NCBI RefSeq assembly: GCF_000233455.1
Contig: NZ_JH376420.1
Span: 458,176 to 522,175 of the forward strand
From: [Clostridium] citroniae WAL-17108
Lineage (GTDB): Bacteria; Bacillota; Clostridia; Lachnospirales; Lachnospiraceae
DNA length: 64,000 bases
Direction of reading: 5' to 3'
The notes under the pieces were generated by a model. It worked only from the letters and a program-made list of their open reading frames with translations. It searched no databases and was not told the origin of the DNA. Of the stretch, positions 8,702 to 16,410 are shown piece after piece. Position numbers and translations under genes: made by a program. Numbering within the stretch: the first letter of the stretch is position 1; every line of letters begins with the position of its first letter.

Positions 8702-9463
8702 TCAGCATTTCCCCAAAAATCCCAGGAGCCTTGAAATCTCCGCTGCCTTTGCCTGCACCTGGCGTCCCAGGGCATCATAATCCTCTGTGGGTTTATAAAG
8801 GCTGGACACGCTGATCGCACCCATTACATTACCATCCTGCCCAAATACCGGCGCTCCCACACATTCCATGTGTTCCTCCAGTTCCCTGGCGTCAAAGGCA
8901 TATCCCTTTTTTCGCACCCGTTCCAGCTCCTTCTCAAACTCTTCCCTGGTTCCAAGGGTCCGCCCCGTATGTTTTTTAAAGGTTATGCGCTCCAGCACCC
9001 GCCTCACTTCCTCCTCCTCTGTAAATGCCATAATGGCTTTTCCCAGGGACGTGCAGTAAATGGGATTCTTAGTGCCTACGGTTGCTGTGGTAATAATGGG
9101 GTTCTCAGGTTCAAACTTGCAGATGTACACAATGGCATCGTCCGTGCGTGTGCCAAAGAATACGGTCTTTCCCACCTCCCTTGAAAATGCCTTCAGCACC
9201 GGGTCAATGGTGCTGATAAAATCCAGGTTATTGGTATAATTGATACCGATCCTGTATGCCGTGAGGCCGATGGTGTAGCGCTGCTTCTGCTCCCTGGCCA
9301 CATGTATCATCCCGGTCTGCACCAGGGTTGTCACTATGTCATAGCCGCTTGTCTTGGGCATATCAAGTTTTTCACATATCTCATCCAGCGTGATCCCATC
9401 CGGCTTTTTTGATACCAGTTTTAATATCTCCACGGTACGCAGTGTGGTTCTGTTCAGTTTCAT
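8702..9463 (-). CDS. IclR-family transcriptional regulator (KdgR-like)
   Basis: A 253-residue regulator with an N-terminal winged helix-turn-helix (about residues 5-65: TLRTVEILKLVSKKPDG, then EICEKLDMPKTSGYDIVTTL) and a C-terminal IclR ligand domain (GLTAYRIGINY... CTSLGKAIMAF... GAPVFGQDGNVMGAISVSS). The ATG at 9463 follows GGGAGGTGTCC. Lying between uxaA and eda in a uronate locus, it likely senses KDG or a related intermediate as KdgR proteins do; that is inferred. Matching palindromes occur in its own promoter and in the eda promoter, pointing to autoregulation and control of eda-kdgK. Confidence 0.9.
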   Translation of the reverse strand: MKLNRTTLRTVEILKLVSKKPDGITLDEICEKLDMPKTSGYDIVTTLVQTGMIHVAREQKQRYTIGLTAYRIGINYTNNLDFISTIDPVLKAFSREVGKTVFFGTRTDDAIVYICKFEPENPIITTATVGTKNPIYCTSLGKAIMAFTEEEEVRRVLERITFKKHTGRTLGTREEFEKELERVRKKGYAFDARELEEHMECVGAPVFGQDGNVMGAISVSSLYKPTEDYDALGRQVQAKAAEISRLLGFLGKC

Positions 9464-9485
9464 GGACACCTCCCGCTTTATTGAT

Positions 9486-9520
9486 ATTCGCATATACATT
9501 ATATATCCGTATATACGAAA
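9486..9520 (-). promoter_or_regulatory. Two tandem IclR-type operators over the iclR promoter
   Basis: ATTCGCATATACATTA (9486-9501, right half decayed) and ATCCGTATATACGAAA (9505-9520) copy the eda operator ATTCGCATATACGAAT, with start points 19 bases apart (close to two helical turns). A TATAAT element on the minus strand (9498-9503) lies between and under them, so occupancy should shut the gene off. Confidence 0.6.
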
Positions 9521-9682
9521 TTCATCTGATTTCAGTATACATCAACCCGTACCCTGATGCAAGTGGAAGTTACATGAAATCCTGCTTTTTAAGCGCGGCA
9601 TCTCAGCGGACAAGGAAACACAGAGCCCAGGCGTCAGAGTGTGTTTCCCCCGCACTCCTGCCCAGGCTCCTTATATTATTCC

Positions 9683-11164
9683 CTACAGGGTCACTCCCTG
9701 CTTGAAAATAGCCATATCATGGAAGCCTGCTTCCTCTGACTTCACCTTTTTCCCGGAAGCCACTGCCAGCACATAGTCCAGCAGCTCCTGTGCAAGTTCT
9801 TCCTTTGTCATATCCTCCACCATGCGGCCCGCATTAAAATCGATCCAGTTGTCCTTATGCCCGGCCAGCTTGGAGTTGCTAGAGATCTTTACCGTGGGTA
9901 CCGGGGAGGCAAAGGGCGTTCCCCTTCCTGTGGTAAAGAGCACCATGTGGGCGCCGGACACTGCCAGGGCCGTGGAGGCCACCAGATCGTTGCCCGGGGC
10001 GCTGAGCAGGTTAAGCCCCTTTACCTTCACCGGCTCCCCATATTCCAGAACACCTCTTACAAGCGCACTTCCCGACTTCTGGGTACAGCCCAGGGACTTG
10101 TCCTCCAGGGTTGAGATACCCCCCTTTTTGTTGCCCGGGGACGGATTCTCATAGATGGTCTGGTTATGGCTGGTAAAGTAATTCTTAAACCCATTGATCA
10201 GATCCACGGTCTTACCAAATAGTTCCGGTGTGGCGCAGCGGTTCATGAGGATGGTCTCGGCCCCGAACATCTCAGGCACTTCCGTAAGGATCGTAGTCCC
10301 GCCCTTGCTCACCAGCAGGTCTGAAAATGCTCCCACAACCGGATTGGCCGTAATGCCGGAAAGCCCATCGGAACCTCCGCACTTCATGCCGATGACCAGT
10401 TCGCTGGCATCTATCTTCTCCCTGGAAAATGCACCTGCATATGCGGCAAGTTCTTCCAGCATACCCATGGCCGTCTCCATCTCATCCTCCACATCCTGGC
10501 ACTGGAGGAACTTCACCCGGTCCTTGTCATACTCGCCAATATAATCCATAAGCACAGGAATATTGCTGTTTTCACATCCCAGGCCAAGCACAAGCACTCC
10601 TCCGGCATTGGGGTGATGGATCATGTCAGCCAGCACCTTTCTTGTATTCTCCTGGTCATCTCCCATCTGGGAGCATCCATAGGGATGTGGAAATGCGATC
10701 ACATCCTCCACCGTTCCCCCCGCCAGCTTCCCGGCCTGGGCTTCCAGCGCCTTTGCAATGGAATTGACACAGCCCACTGTGGGAATGATCCAGATCTCAT
10801 TGCGGATGCCAACCTTGCCGTCCGCCCGGCGGTAGCCGTCAAAGAAAACATGGTCCGTGGGCTCCACATCCCTTCCGTCCGGTATATAATCATAGGTAAG
10901 AACATCTCCCAGCGCAGTCTTTACATTGTGCACATGAACCCAGCTGCCTGCCTTTATATCCTCTTTTGCGTATCCGATCCGGAAGCCGTATTTGACCACT
11001 TCCTCCCCTGACCTGATATCCCTTAAGGCAAACTTGTGGCCCTGGGGGATGTCCTCAGTGACGGCAACATCCGTTCCCTCCACGCATATGGTCTCTCCCA
11101 TGGAAACCGGGCGCAGTGCAACGGCAACATTATCATTCCTGTTGATTTTAACAATATCCTGCAT
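9683..11164 (-). CDS. uxaA: Altronate dehydratase
   Basis: A 493-residue UxaA/GarD-family enzyme that dehydrates D-altronate to 2-keto-3-deoxygluconate. An N-terminal SAF-type domain (about residues 1-95) precedes the catalytic part with conserved HPYGCSQ, LGLGCENSNIP, MKCGGSDGLSGITANP, EVPEMFGAE and FTTGRGTPFASPVPTVKISSN-type segments. I prefer ATG 11164 because the protein then aligns with the usual N-terminus (MQ..KI...DNVAVAL) and length; a GTG at 11173 sits too close to AGGAG. It is divergent from lacI-uxaC, with an operator covering its start of transcription. Mannonate or galactarate dehydratase are less likely given uxaC nearby. Confidence 0.93.
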   Translation of the reverse strand: MQDIVKINRNDNVAVALRPVSMGETICVEGTDVAVTEDIPQGHKFALRDIRSGEEVVKYGFRIGYAKEDIKAGSWVHVHNVKTALGDVLTYDYIPDGRDVEPTDHVFFDGYRRADGKVGIRNEIWIIPTVGCVNSIAKALEAQAGKLAGGTVEDVIAFPHPYGCSQMGDDQENTRKVLADMIHHPNAGGVLVLGLGCENSNIPVLMDYIGEYDKDRVKFLQCQDVEDEMETAMGMLEELAAYAGAFSREKIDASELVIGMKCGGSDGLSGITANPVVGAFSDLLVSKGGTTILTEVPEMFGAETILMNRCATPELFGKTVDLINGFKNYFTSHNQTIYENPSPGNKKGGISTLEDKSLGCTQKSGSALVRGVLEYGEPVKVKGLNLLSAPGNDLVASTALAVSGAHMVLFTTGRGTPFASPVPTVKISSNSKLAGHKDNWIDFNAGRMVEDMTKEELAQELLDYVLAVASGKKVKSEEAGFHDMAIFKQGVTL

Positions 11165-11212
11165 GGTCTTCACATTCTCCTATCATTTTATTTGAAATCC
11201 TGTGTCATATTT

Positions 11213-11259
11213 TTGTAAGTACTTACAATTATTCTACCCATTTTCGGGGAATAAGTCAA
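11213..11259 (-). promoter_or_regulatory. uxaA promoter with LacI-type operator
   Basis: TTGACT (11254-11259), a 17-base spacer and TAGAAT (11231-11236) form the promoter on the minus strand. The perfect 16-base palindrome TTGTAAGTACTTACAA (11213-11228) begins just past the -10 box and spans the expected transcription start. This is a classic LacI/GalR-family operator placement for repression. Confidence 0.8.
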
Positions 11260-11277
11260 TAAAAAAATAGAAAAGTA

Positions 11278-11330
11278 TTGCAATACTGACGAGGAATATG
11301 TATAATAAACTTAGCTTGTAAGCGCTTACA
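11278..11330 (+). promoter_or_regulatory. lacI-uxaC promoter with LacI-type operator
   Basis: TTGCAA (11278-11283), a 17-base spacer and TATAAT (11301-11306) drive the plus strand. The perfect palindrome TGTAAGCGCTTACA (11317-11330) covers the region just after the start of transcription. Its centre is about 103 bases from the uxaA operator, so one repressor can hold both promoters, possibly by looping. Confidence 0.8.
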
Positions 11331-11347
11331 GAATGTGAGGTTTTTTT

Positions 11348-12349
11348 ATGAATATATATGATGTTTCCGAACATGCGGGAGTATCCATAGCCACTGTGTC
11401 CAGGGTTTTAAACGGCAATGCCAATGTCAGTGAAAAGACCAGGGAAAAGGTCTTGAAAGTTATGGATGATTTGGGGTATACTCCTAATGTGTTTGCCAGA
11501 GGGCTTGGCCTGAACACCATGCAGACCATTGGGATCATGTGCTCCGACTCCTCGGATCCCTACCTGGCAGGTGCTATTTATTACCTTGAGCGGGGACTCA
11601 GGTCCCACAATTATGACGCTATTTTGTGCTGTACCGGATATGATCTGGATGCCAAACAGAAGTATTTTGAGCTTCTGCGCTCCAAACGTGTGGACGCCAT
11701 CATATTGGCAGGCTCCAAGTTTGTGGAGATGCGCTCCAAGGATAACGCCTATATAACCGAAGCCGCCGCCGACCTTCCCATCATGCTGGTAAACGGCTAC
11801 CTGGAAGGGGATAATATCTACAGTACGGTATGCGATGACCACGCCGCCATGTTCGGCGCGGCCACACAGCTGCTCCAGGCAGGCAGGAGACGCATCCTCT
11901 ACCTTTATACCAGCTATTCCTACAGCGGTGTCAACAAGTTAGAGGGATACAAGGACGCATTAAAAGCATTCGGCGTGGAGCCAAAGGATGAACTGATCCA
12001 TCAGTGTCCCAAGGACATAGGCGCTTCCAAGGAACTGCTATTATCCCTCAGGGAACAGGGGCTTTCCTTTGATGCGGTCATGACTTCCGATGACTCCCTT
12101 GCGGTGGGCACTGTCAAGTATGCCCATGAAGCGGGCATTTCCATACCTGAAGAGCTGAATATCATTGGATATAATAACTCCATCCTGTCACGGTGCACGG
12201 ATCCGGAGATTACATCCATTGACAGCAAGGTGGAGGCACTGTGCACCACCACCATCAACACTCTTATGGGGGTTTTCAGCGGCGTAAATGTGCCCAGCCG
12301 GACCACGATCGCCTCTGATCTTATAAAAAGAAAAACCACAAATTTTTAA
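11348..12349 (+). CDS. LacI-family repressor of the uronate genes
   Basis: A 333-residue LacI/GalR regulator. Residues 1-55 hold the helix-turn-helix and hinge (IYDVSEHAGVSIATVSRVLN ... NVFARGLGL); the rest is a periplasmic-binding-protein-like sensor with the typical segments SSDPYLAGAIYYLERGL and VMTSDDSLAVGTVKYAHEAG. The ATG follows GTGAGG at 7 bases. Palindromes of LacI type lie over its own promoter and the uxaA promoter. Co-transcription with uxaC (22 bases downstream) and divergence from uxaA make it a hexuronate-pathway repressor; the inducer is not evident. Confidence 0.92.
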   Translation: MNIYDVSEHAGVSIATVSRVLNGNANVSEKTREKVLKVMDDLGYTPNVFARGLGLNTMQTIGIMCSDSSDPYLAGAIYYLERGLRSHNYDAILCCTGYDLDAKQKYFELLRSKRVDAIILAGSKFVEMRSKDNAYITEAAADLPIMLVNGYLEGDNIYSTVCDDHAAMFGAATQLLQAGRRRILYLYTSYSYSGVNKLEGYKDALKAFGVEPKDELIHQCPKDIGASKELLLSLREQGLSFDAVMTSDDSLAVGTVKYAHEAGISIPEELNIIGYNNSILSRCTDPEITSIDSKVEALCTTTINTLMGVFSGVNVPSRTTIASDLIKRKTTNF

Positions 12350-12371
12350 TTCTTAAGGAGGACCATCAAAC

Positions 12372-13787
12372 ATGAAAGCATTTTTGGACAAGGATTTCTT
12401 ATTATCCAGCGACATGGCAAAGACACTGTATCACGATTTCGCAGCAAATATGCCGATTCTTGACTATCACTGCCACATCAACCCACAGGAAATTTATGAA
12501 GACCGGAAATTTGACACCATTACCCAGGTATGGCTGGGAGGCGACCACTACAAGTGGCGTCAGATGCGCTCCAACGGCATAGATGAAAAGTATGTGACCG
12601 GGGACAGCACAGACTGGGAGAAGTTCAAAGCCTGGGCTGAGACCATGCCTAAGCTGATCGGCAATCCTCTGTATCACTGGAGCCATCTGGAACTTAGAAG
12701 ATATTTTGGATATGAAGGCTATTTAAACGGCGACACTGCCAAGGAAGTATGGGATCTGTGCAATGCAAAGCTTCAGGAAAGCTCCATGACGGTCCGCAAC
12801 CTGATCAAGCAGTCCCATGTAACATTGATCTGCACCACTGATGACCCGGTCGACTCCCTGGAATGGCATAAGAAGATTGCTGAGGATCCTTCCTTTGACG
12901 TACAGGTACTGCCCGCATGGCGACCGGACAAGGCCATGAACGTTGAAAAGCCTACTTTCCCTGCTTATATGGCACGTCTCTCCGAGGTGAGCGGCATTCA
13001 GGTAACGGATTTCGCATCCCTAAAGAAAGCCCTTCAGGTCCGTATGGATTTCTTCACCTCCATGGGCTGCTGTGTATCCGACCATGCACTGGAGTACGTG
13101 ATGTATGTACCTTCCACAGAAGCTGAGGTTGACGCCATCCTTGCAAAGGGATTAAAGGGCGAGGCAGTCTCCAAGGAAGAGGAACTGAAATTCAAGACAG
13201 CATTTATGCTATTTGCTGCACGTGAATACAACAGAATGGGATGGATCATGCAGATCCATTACGGCTGCAAGCGCGACAACAATGCCTACATGTTTGAGCA
13301 GCTGGGTCCCGATACCGGATTTGACTGCATCAACAATTATGCCCCCAGCGCACAGATGGCTGACTTCTTAAATGCGCTGAGCACAGGCAATGAGATTCCA
13401 AAGACCATCCTTTACTCACTGAACCCCAATGACAATGTTTCCATCGGCACCATCATAGGCTGTTTCCAGGACAAGTTCCCCGGAAAGATCCAGCACGGTT
13501 CCGCCTGGTGGTTCAATGATCACAAGGTAGGCATGACAGAGCAGATGGTATCTCTGGCCAACCAGGGCTGCCTGGGCAACTTTATCGGCATGCTGACAGA
13601 TTCCAGAAGCTTCCTGTCCTACACAAGGCATGAGTATTTCCGCCGTGTTCTCTGCGAACTTCTGGGCGGATGGGTTGAAAACGGCGAGTATCCTGCTGAC
13701 ATGAAGGCTCTTGAGGAGATCGTCAGGGGAATCTGCTACAACAATGCCGTCAATTACTTTGGCTTTGAATTAGACACCGTTAAATAA
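12372..13787 (+). CDS. uxaC: Glucuronate / galacturonate isomerase
   Basis: A 471-residue UxaC, amidohydrolase superfamily, converting D-galacturonate to tagaturonate and D-glucuronate to fructuronate. Characteristic pieces are MPILDYHCHINPQEIYEDR near the N-terminus, WLGGDHYKWRQMRSNG, CTTDDPVDSLEWH, MQIHYGCKRDNN, and GMLTDSRSFLSYTRHEYFRR. Length matches the family (about 470). The ATG follows AAGGAGGACCATCAAAC. Its place behind the LacI regulator and opposite uxaA defines the locus. Its products need UxaB or UxuB next, and neither is in this window. Confidence 0.95.
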   Translation: MKAFLDKDFLLSSDMAKTLYHDFAANMPILDYHCHINPQEIYEDRKFDTITQVWLGGDHYKWRQMRSNGIDEKYVTGDSTDWEKFKAWAETMPKLIGNPLYHWSHLELRRYFGYEGYLNGDTAKEVWDLCNAKLQESSMTVRNLIKQSHVTLICTTDDPVDSLEWHKKIAEDPSFDVQVLPAWRPDKAMNVEKPTFPAYMARLSEVSGIQVTDFASLKKALQVRMDFFTSMGCCVSDHALEYVMYVPSTEAEVDAILAKGLKGEAVSKEEELKFKTAFMLFAAREYNRMGWIMQIHYGCKRDNNAYMFEQLGPDTGFDCINNYAPSAQMADFLNALSTGNEIPKTILYSLNPNDNVSIGTIIGCFQDKFPGKIQHGSAWWFNDHKVGMTEQMVSLANQGCLGNFIGMLTDSRSFLSYTRHEYFRRVLCELLGGWVENGEYPADMKALEEIVRGICYNNAVNYFGFELDTVK

Positions 13788-13807
13788 TATGTTTAAGTAG
13801 CATAATA

Positions 13808-13848
13808 CAGCCTGCCCGGATCTCCTTTCCGGGCAGGCTGCCTTTATC
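13808..13848 (+). terminator. Terminator after uxaC
   Basis: A perfect 13-base GC-rich stem (CAGCCTGCCCGGA with TCCGGGCAGGCTG), a 7-base loop, then CCTTTAT. It ends the lacI-uxaC transcript and may also stop the converging small gene. Confidence 0.85.
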
Positions 13849-13877
13849 TCATGGGATGTCTGATAGGTAACTATGTA

Positions 13878-14252
13878 TTATTTCAGCCGGACAACATGCT
13901 GACAGTAAATGTACAGATTCTTTATCTTCTTTGCCTGCTGTCCATCCTCGCCCAATACAATGGGCTGGGTTCCGGAGGGCGTGATATACAGCTTAAACGC
14001 AATTGCATCCTGTCCCACGTGCATCTCCTTTACCGGCGTATAGGCAAAGTCCTGTTTTTCAATATCCAGATATTCAAACATGATGTGTTCCAGTTCCGGA
14101 TTGGCAAACACCCTTACAATATCCGGTGTTCCTTTCATCTCCATAATCGCCTTGGCTTCTTCAAACTCAATGTTGGTAAAACGGTAATCTCCATTCCCCA
14201 GAATATAAGCCAGCGTGCTGTTGTCCAACAGCAACAAAGGATCTTTAGCCAT
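13878..14252 (-). CDS. Conserved hypothetical protein, 124 residues
   Basis: I place the start at ATG 14252, preceded by AAGGAGGTTACGTT; the longer frame has no ribosome site. The soluble product begins AKDPLLLLDNSTLAYILGNG and continues with a mixed alpha/beta sequence (FTNIEFEEAKAIMEM, IVRVFANPELEHIMFEYL, YITPSGTQPIVLGEDGQQ). There is no signal peptide or membrane segment. I do not recognise a family. It is a single-gene unit with its own promoter and a pair of CAATATTG sites at the -35 region, converging on uxaC. Confidence 0.7.
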   Translation of the reverse strand: MAKDPLLLLDNSTLAYILGNGDYRFTNIEFEEAKAIMEMKGTPDIVRVFANPELEHIMFEYLDIEKQDFAYTPVKEMHVGQDAIAFKLYITPSGTQPIVLGEDGQQAKKIKNLYIYCQHVVRLK

Positions 14253-14295
14253 AACGTAACCTCCTTTTTCCCATCCATATGATTGTTTCACTTTA

Positions 14296-14350
14296 ATCAT
14301 ATATCCTTTTCCGAAAATTGTCAATATTGTTAGAAAATAATCAATATTGT
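14296..14350 (-). promoter_or_regulatory. Promoter with two phased CAATATTG sites
   Basis: TTGACA (14319-14324), a 17-base spacer and TATGAT (14296-14301) on the minus strand. The 10-base word TCAATATTGT, with palindromic core CAATATTG, occurs at 14321-14330 (over the -35 box) and 14341-14350, exactly 20 bases apart, which suggests a regulator binding on one face of the helix. Confidence 0.55.
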
Positions 14351-14434
14351 CCGAATTTTATCAAACACATCATACAGGTTAGGGGAATTAGTCTGGTATA
14401 ACCCGAGAATTCTCACACAATTTACTGTTATTTC

Positions 14435-14474
14435 TTATTTCCCTATTTACACCCTTATTTCCCTATTTACACTC
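14435..14474. repeat. Two-copy 20-base tandem repeat
   Basis: TTATTTCCCTATTTACACCC is followed directly by a second copy with one change. It lies just past the stop codon of the SEDS gene. No hairpin or gene is associated; it is probably a replication-slippage duplication. Confidence 0.7.
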
Positions 14475-14484
14475 CCATTCTCCT

Positions 14485-15888
14485 TTATACATCCGTTCTT
14501 TCAATCCGGATCCGGTACTTTCCCAGGTATGCCAGGATCCCCTTTTCCCTGTTTTTCTCCTCTGCCCCCGGTTCCCAGACCAGGTCCTGGTATCTGTAAA
14601 TACTGAATAGGATTCCCAGCAGCCCATAGACGGCAACCGTATGGTACAGGCCAAAGGTAAAAAAGGGCAGACCTGCTGAAGACAGGTAGAGTATGCCAAG
14701 ATTATTAAGCAGGTGGGTGGCCGTCTCTATCACAAGGATCAGGACACACCCATACCCGATCATCTGCCCCAGCTGATTCTTCTGCCGCTTTACCATAAAG
14801 AACAAGCCGGAAAGGAACAGGATCAGCAGCGCAGCCAGTCCAAAGGCCGCCAGGGTTCCCCACATGGAAGCTGCCTGAAGGATCACAAAATCGCTTTGGC
14901 CCCACGGCAGTACATGGGCCGGGGTCTCTGATAGACCATATCCCCTTCCCTGCATTCCCCCTATGGGTTTTAACTGGGATATCATCTCTCTCACCTTAAG
15001 GGTGACAAAGCTGCCCTCCTTTGCATAAGCCCGGGGATTCAGGTATGCCATAATCCTCCGATACTGATAAGGTGCCATGTTTACAAACGATAGTACGCCC
15101 AAAAGCAGGGACATGATGCCCAGACCTGAGAGGGGCACCCACCTGTGCTTTACCTGATACCAGTTTTTGATCAGAGCTGCTGTAAACATCAGGCAGCAAA
15201 CAAACATCACATCCAATGTAATGCTGATGCCGCCTCCGATCACTCCAAAACCGACCCATGCAGCCGCAAACAGCCATAGCAGGGAACCGGCGATGCACGC
15301 ATACCCCCTTCCCCTGTACCGGTACAGAATTCCGCCGTAAACAGGGATGAACAGGTACATGATGGGCTTCAGGTAGGAATGGCCGCCGTTGGCTTTTCTG
15401 GCAAAGCCCAGGATACAGGCAAGAGCGATTGCTGCAAGGAATAAAAATCCGATCCCTCCGCCGTATCTGCTAAACATGCTGTAATCAAAGAAATACAGAA
15501 GGGCCATTCCCGCAAGGCCCAGGAAAGTATACAGGCATTGTCTCATAAATGCATGGCCCCCTCCGGTCCCGGCAAGCTGGTCACCTCCAAACCGGTAGAT
15601 ACATAAGTACTGCACCAGCAGGCCCACCAGGCTCAGCACAGCCATTGCCCCAAGCAGCTTCCAGTTATTCCTGGGGCGGTGGATCCGGTCCATATCGATC
15701 CCCACCTCCACAGGATTTCCCATCTGGCGCACTGCTTCTGCCAGGGCCTCCTCCTGCCCCATCCCCTGTTCCATATAGACCTGGGCCTGGTCTTCCATAT
15801 GGCTTTTGATCTCCTTTGCCACAGATGCCCCTGCTTTCTTATTCCTGATCTGCCCGGTTAAAAGATCCAGATATTCATGCATTTCCAT
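14485..15888 (-). CDS. SEDS-family (FtsW/RodA/SpoVE-like) membrane protein with N-terminal prefix domain
   Basis: A 467-residue protein. The first 80 or so residues are a soluble helical prefix (MEMHEYLDLLTGQIRNKKAG ... MGQEEALAEAVRQMGNPVEVG) of the kind found ahead of permeases beside PadR regulators. About ten membrane segments follow, with SEDS-like pieces such as GGMQGRGYGLS...HVLPWGQSDFVI. Canonical SEDS proteins have LPE..TDF and a GEE motif; here these read LPWGQSDF and ASMWG, so polymerase activity is uncertain. The ATG at 15888 lies 9 bases from AGGAGG. Its start overlaps the end of padR by 14 bases, so expression is coupled and likely PadR-controlled. Possibly an alternative peptidoglycan polymerase or a relative with another role. 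Confidence 0.8.
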   Translation of the reverse strand: MEMHEYLDLLTGQIRNKKAGASVAKEIKSHMEDQAQVYMEQGMGQEEALAEAVRQMGNPVEVGIDMDRIHRPRNNWKLLGAMAVLSLVGLLVQYLCIYRFGGDQLAGTGGGHAFMRQCLYTFLGLAGMALLYFFDYSMFSRYGGGIGFLFLAAIALACILGFARKANGGHSYLKPIMYLFIPVYGGILYRYRGRGYACIAGSLLWLFAAAWVGFGVIGGGISITLDVMFVCCLMFTAALIKNWYQVKHRWVPLSGLGIMSLLLGVLSFVNMAPYQYRRIMAYLNPRAYAKEGSFVTLKVREMISQLKPIGGMQGRGYGLSETPAHVLPWGQSDFVILQAASMWGTLAAFGLAALLILFLSGLFFMVKRQKNQLGQMIGYGCVLILVIETATHLLNNLGILYLSSAGLPFFTFGLYHTVAVYGLLGILFSIYRYQDLVWEPGAEEKNREKGILAYLGKYRIRIERTDV

Positions 15889-16216
15889 ACAGGGCACCTC
15901 CTATCACATGTTCCACTGCCTTGGAATAAGTGTTCCAATCCTCCTTCTTCTTAGCCAGGACACCCCTGCCCTCTTTGGTGATGGAATAGTATCTGCGCAC
16001 CTTTCCCTGGGCCTCCTTTTCATATGATACCAGGAGCCGTTTGGCTTCCATGGTGTGGAGAAGAGGATACATAGTACCCGCTTTCAGGTTAAATACAAAT
16101 TCCGACCGCTTCTGAAGGGTTTCAATCATCTCATAACCATACATATCCCTCTCAGACAGCAGCTGCAGCAGCAGCATGGATGTGTTGCCTGATGAAACGT
16201 TCTTGTCTTCTGCCAT
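15875..16216 (-). CDS. PadR-family transcriptional regulator
   Basis: A 113-residue PadR winged-helix regulator: LLLQLLSERDMYGYEMIETL, then KAGTMYPLLHTMEAKRLL and the wing KVRRYYSITKEGRGVL, then a short C-terminal dimer helix. The ATG at 16216 follows AGGAGGAAGAATT; upstream extensions lack a site. Its gene overlaps the following SEDS gene by 14 bases, the usual pairing of PadR with the membrane protein it controls. Three related inverted-repeat sites upstream point to autorepression of the pair. Confidence 0.92.
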   Translation of the reverse strand: MAEDKNVSSGNTSMLLLQLLSERDMYGYEMIETLQKRSEFVFNLKAGTMYPLLHTMEAKRLLVSYEKEAQGKVRRYYSITKEGRGVLAKKKEDWNTYSKAVEHVIGGALYGNA

Positions 16217-16298
16217 AATTCTTCCTCCTGTTCTTACAGGTGTACGCTCGGAGTCCCCGAGAGTACACACGAATCCAAACAAAACCTGATCCATGGAT

Positions 16299-16410
16299 GA
16301 TATATAGATTACCTATATATCAAGGGCTAAAACCCGGTAATCCACATAAGCATATATAGATTACCGATCTATCATCCATAGTCCCATTATATATAGGTCA
16401 TCTATCTATG
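16299..16410 (-). promoter_or_regulatory. Triple PadR-type operator region
   Basis: Site 1 is a perfect repeat, GATATATAG-ATTAC-CTATATATC (16299-16321). Site 2 at 16352-16372 repeats the 14-base word ATATATAGATTACC exactly 52 bases away, with arms ATAGAT/ATCTAT. Site 3 (about 16389-16407), read on the minus strand, matches 15 of 16 positions of site 1 (TAGATGACCTATATAT). All lie upstream of padR. Assignment to PadR is by position. Confidence 0.6.

Noticed and set aside
9614-9648. GGAAACACA/TGTGTTTCC stem after uxaA as a terminator
   Set aside because: It has no T-run in the minus direction and competing pairings, so I did not list it.
11165-11173. GTG start for uxaA
   Set aside because: It leaves only three bases to the AGGAG; the ATG at 11164 gives the usual family N-terminus.
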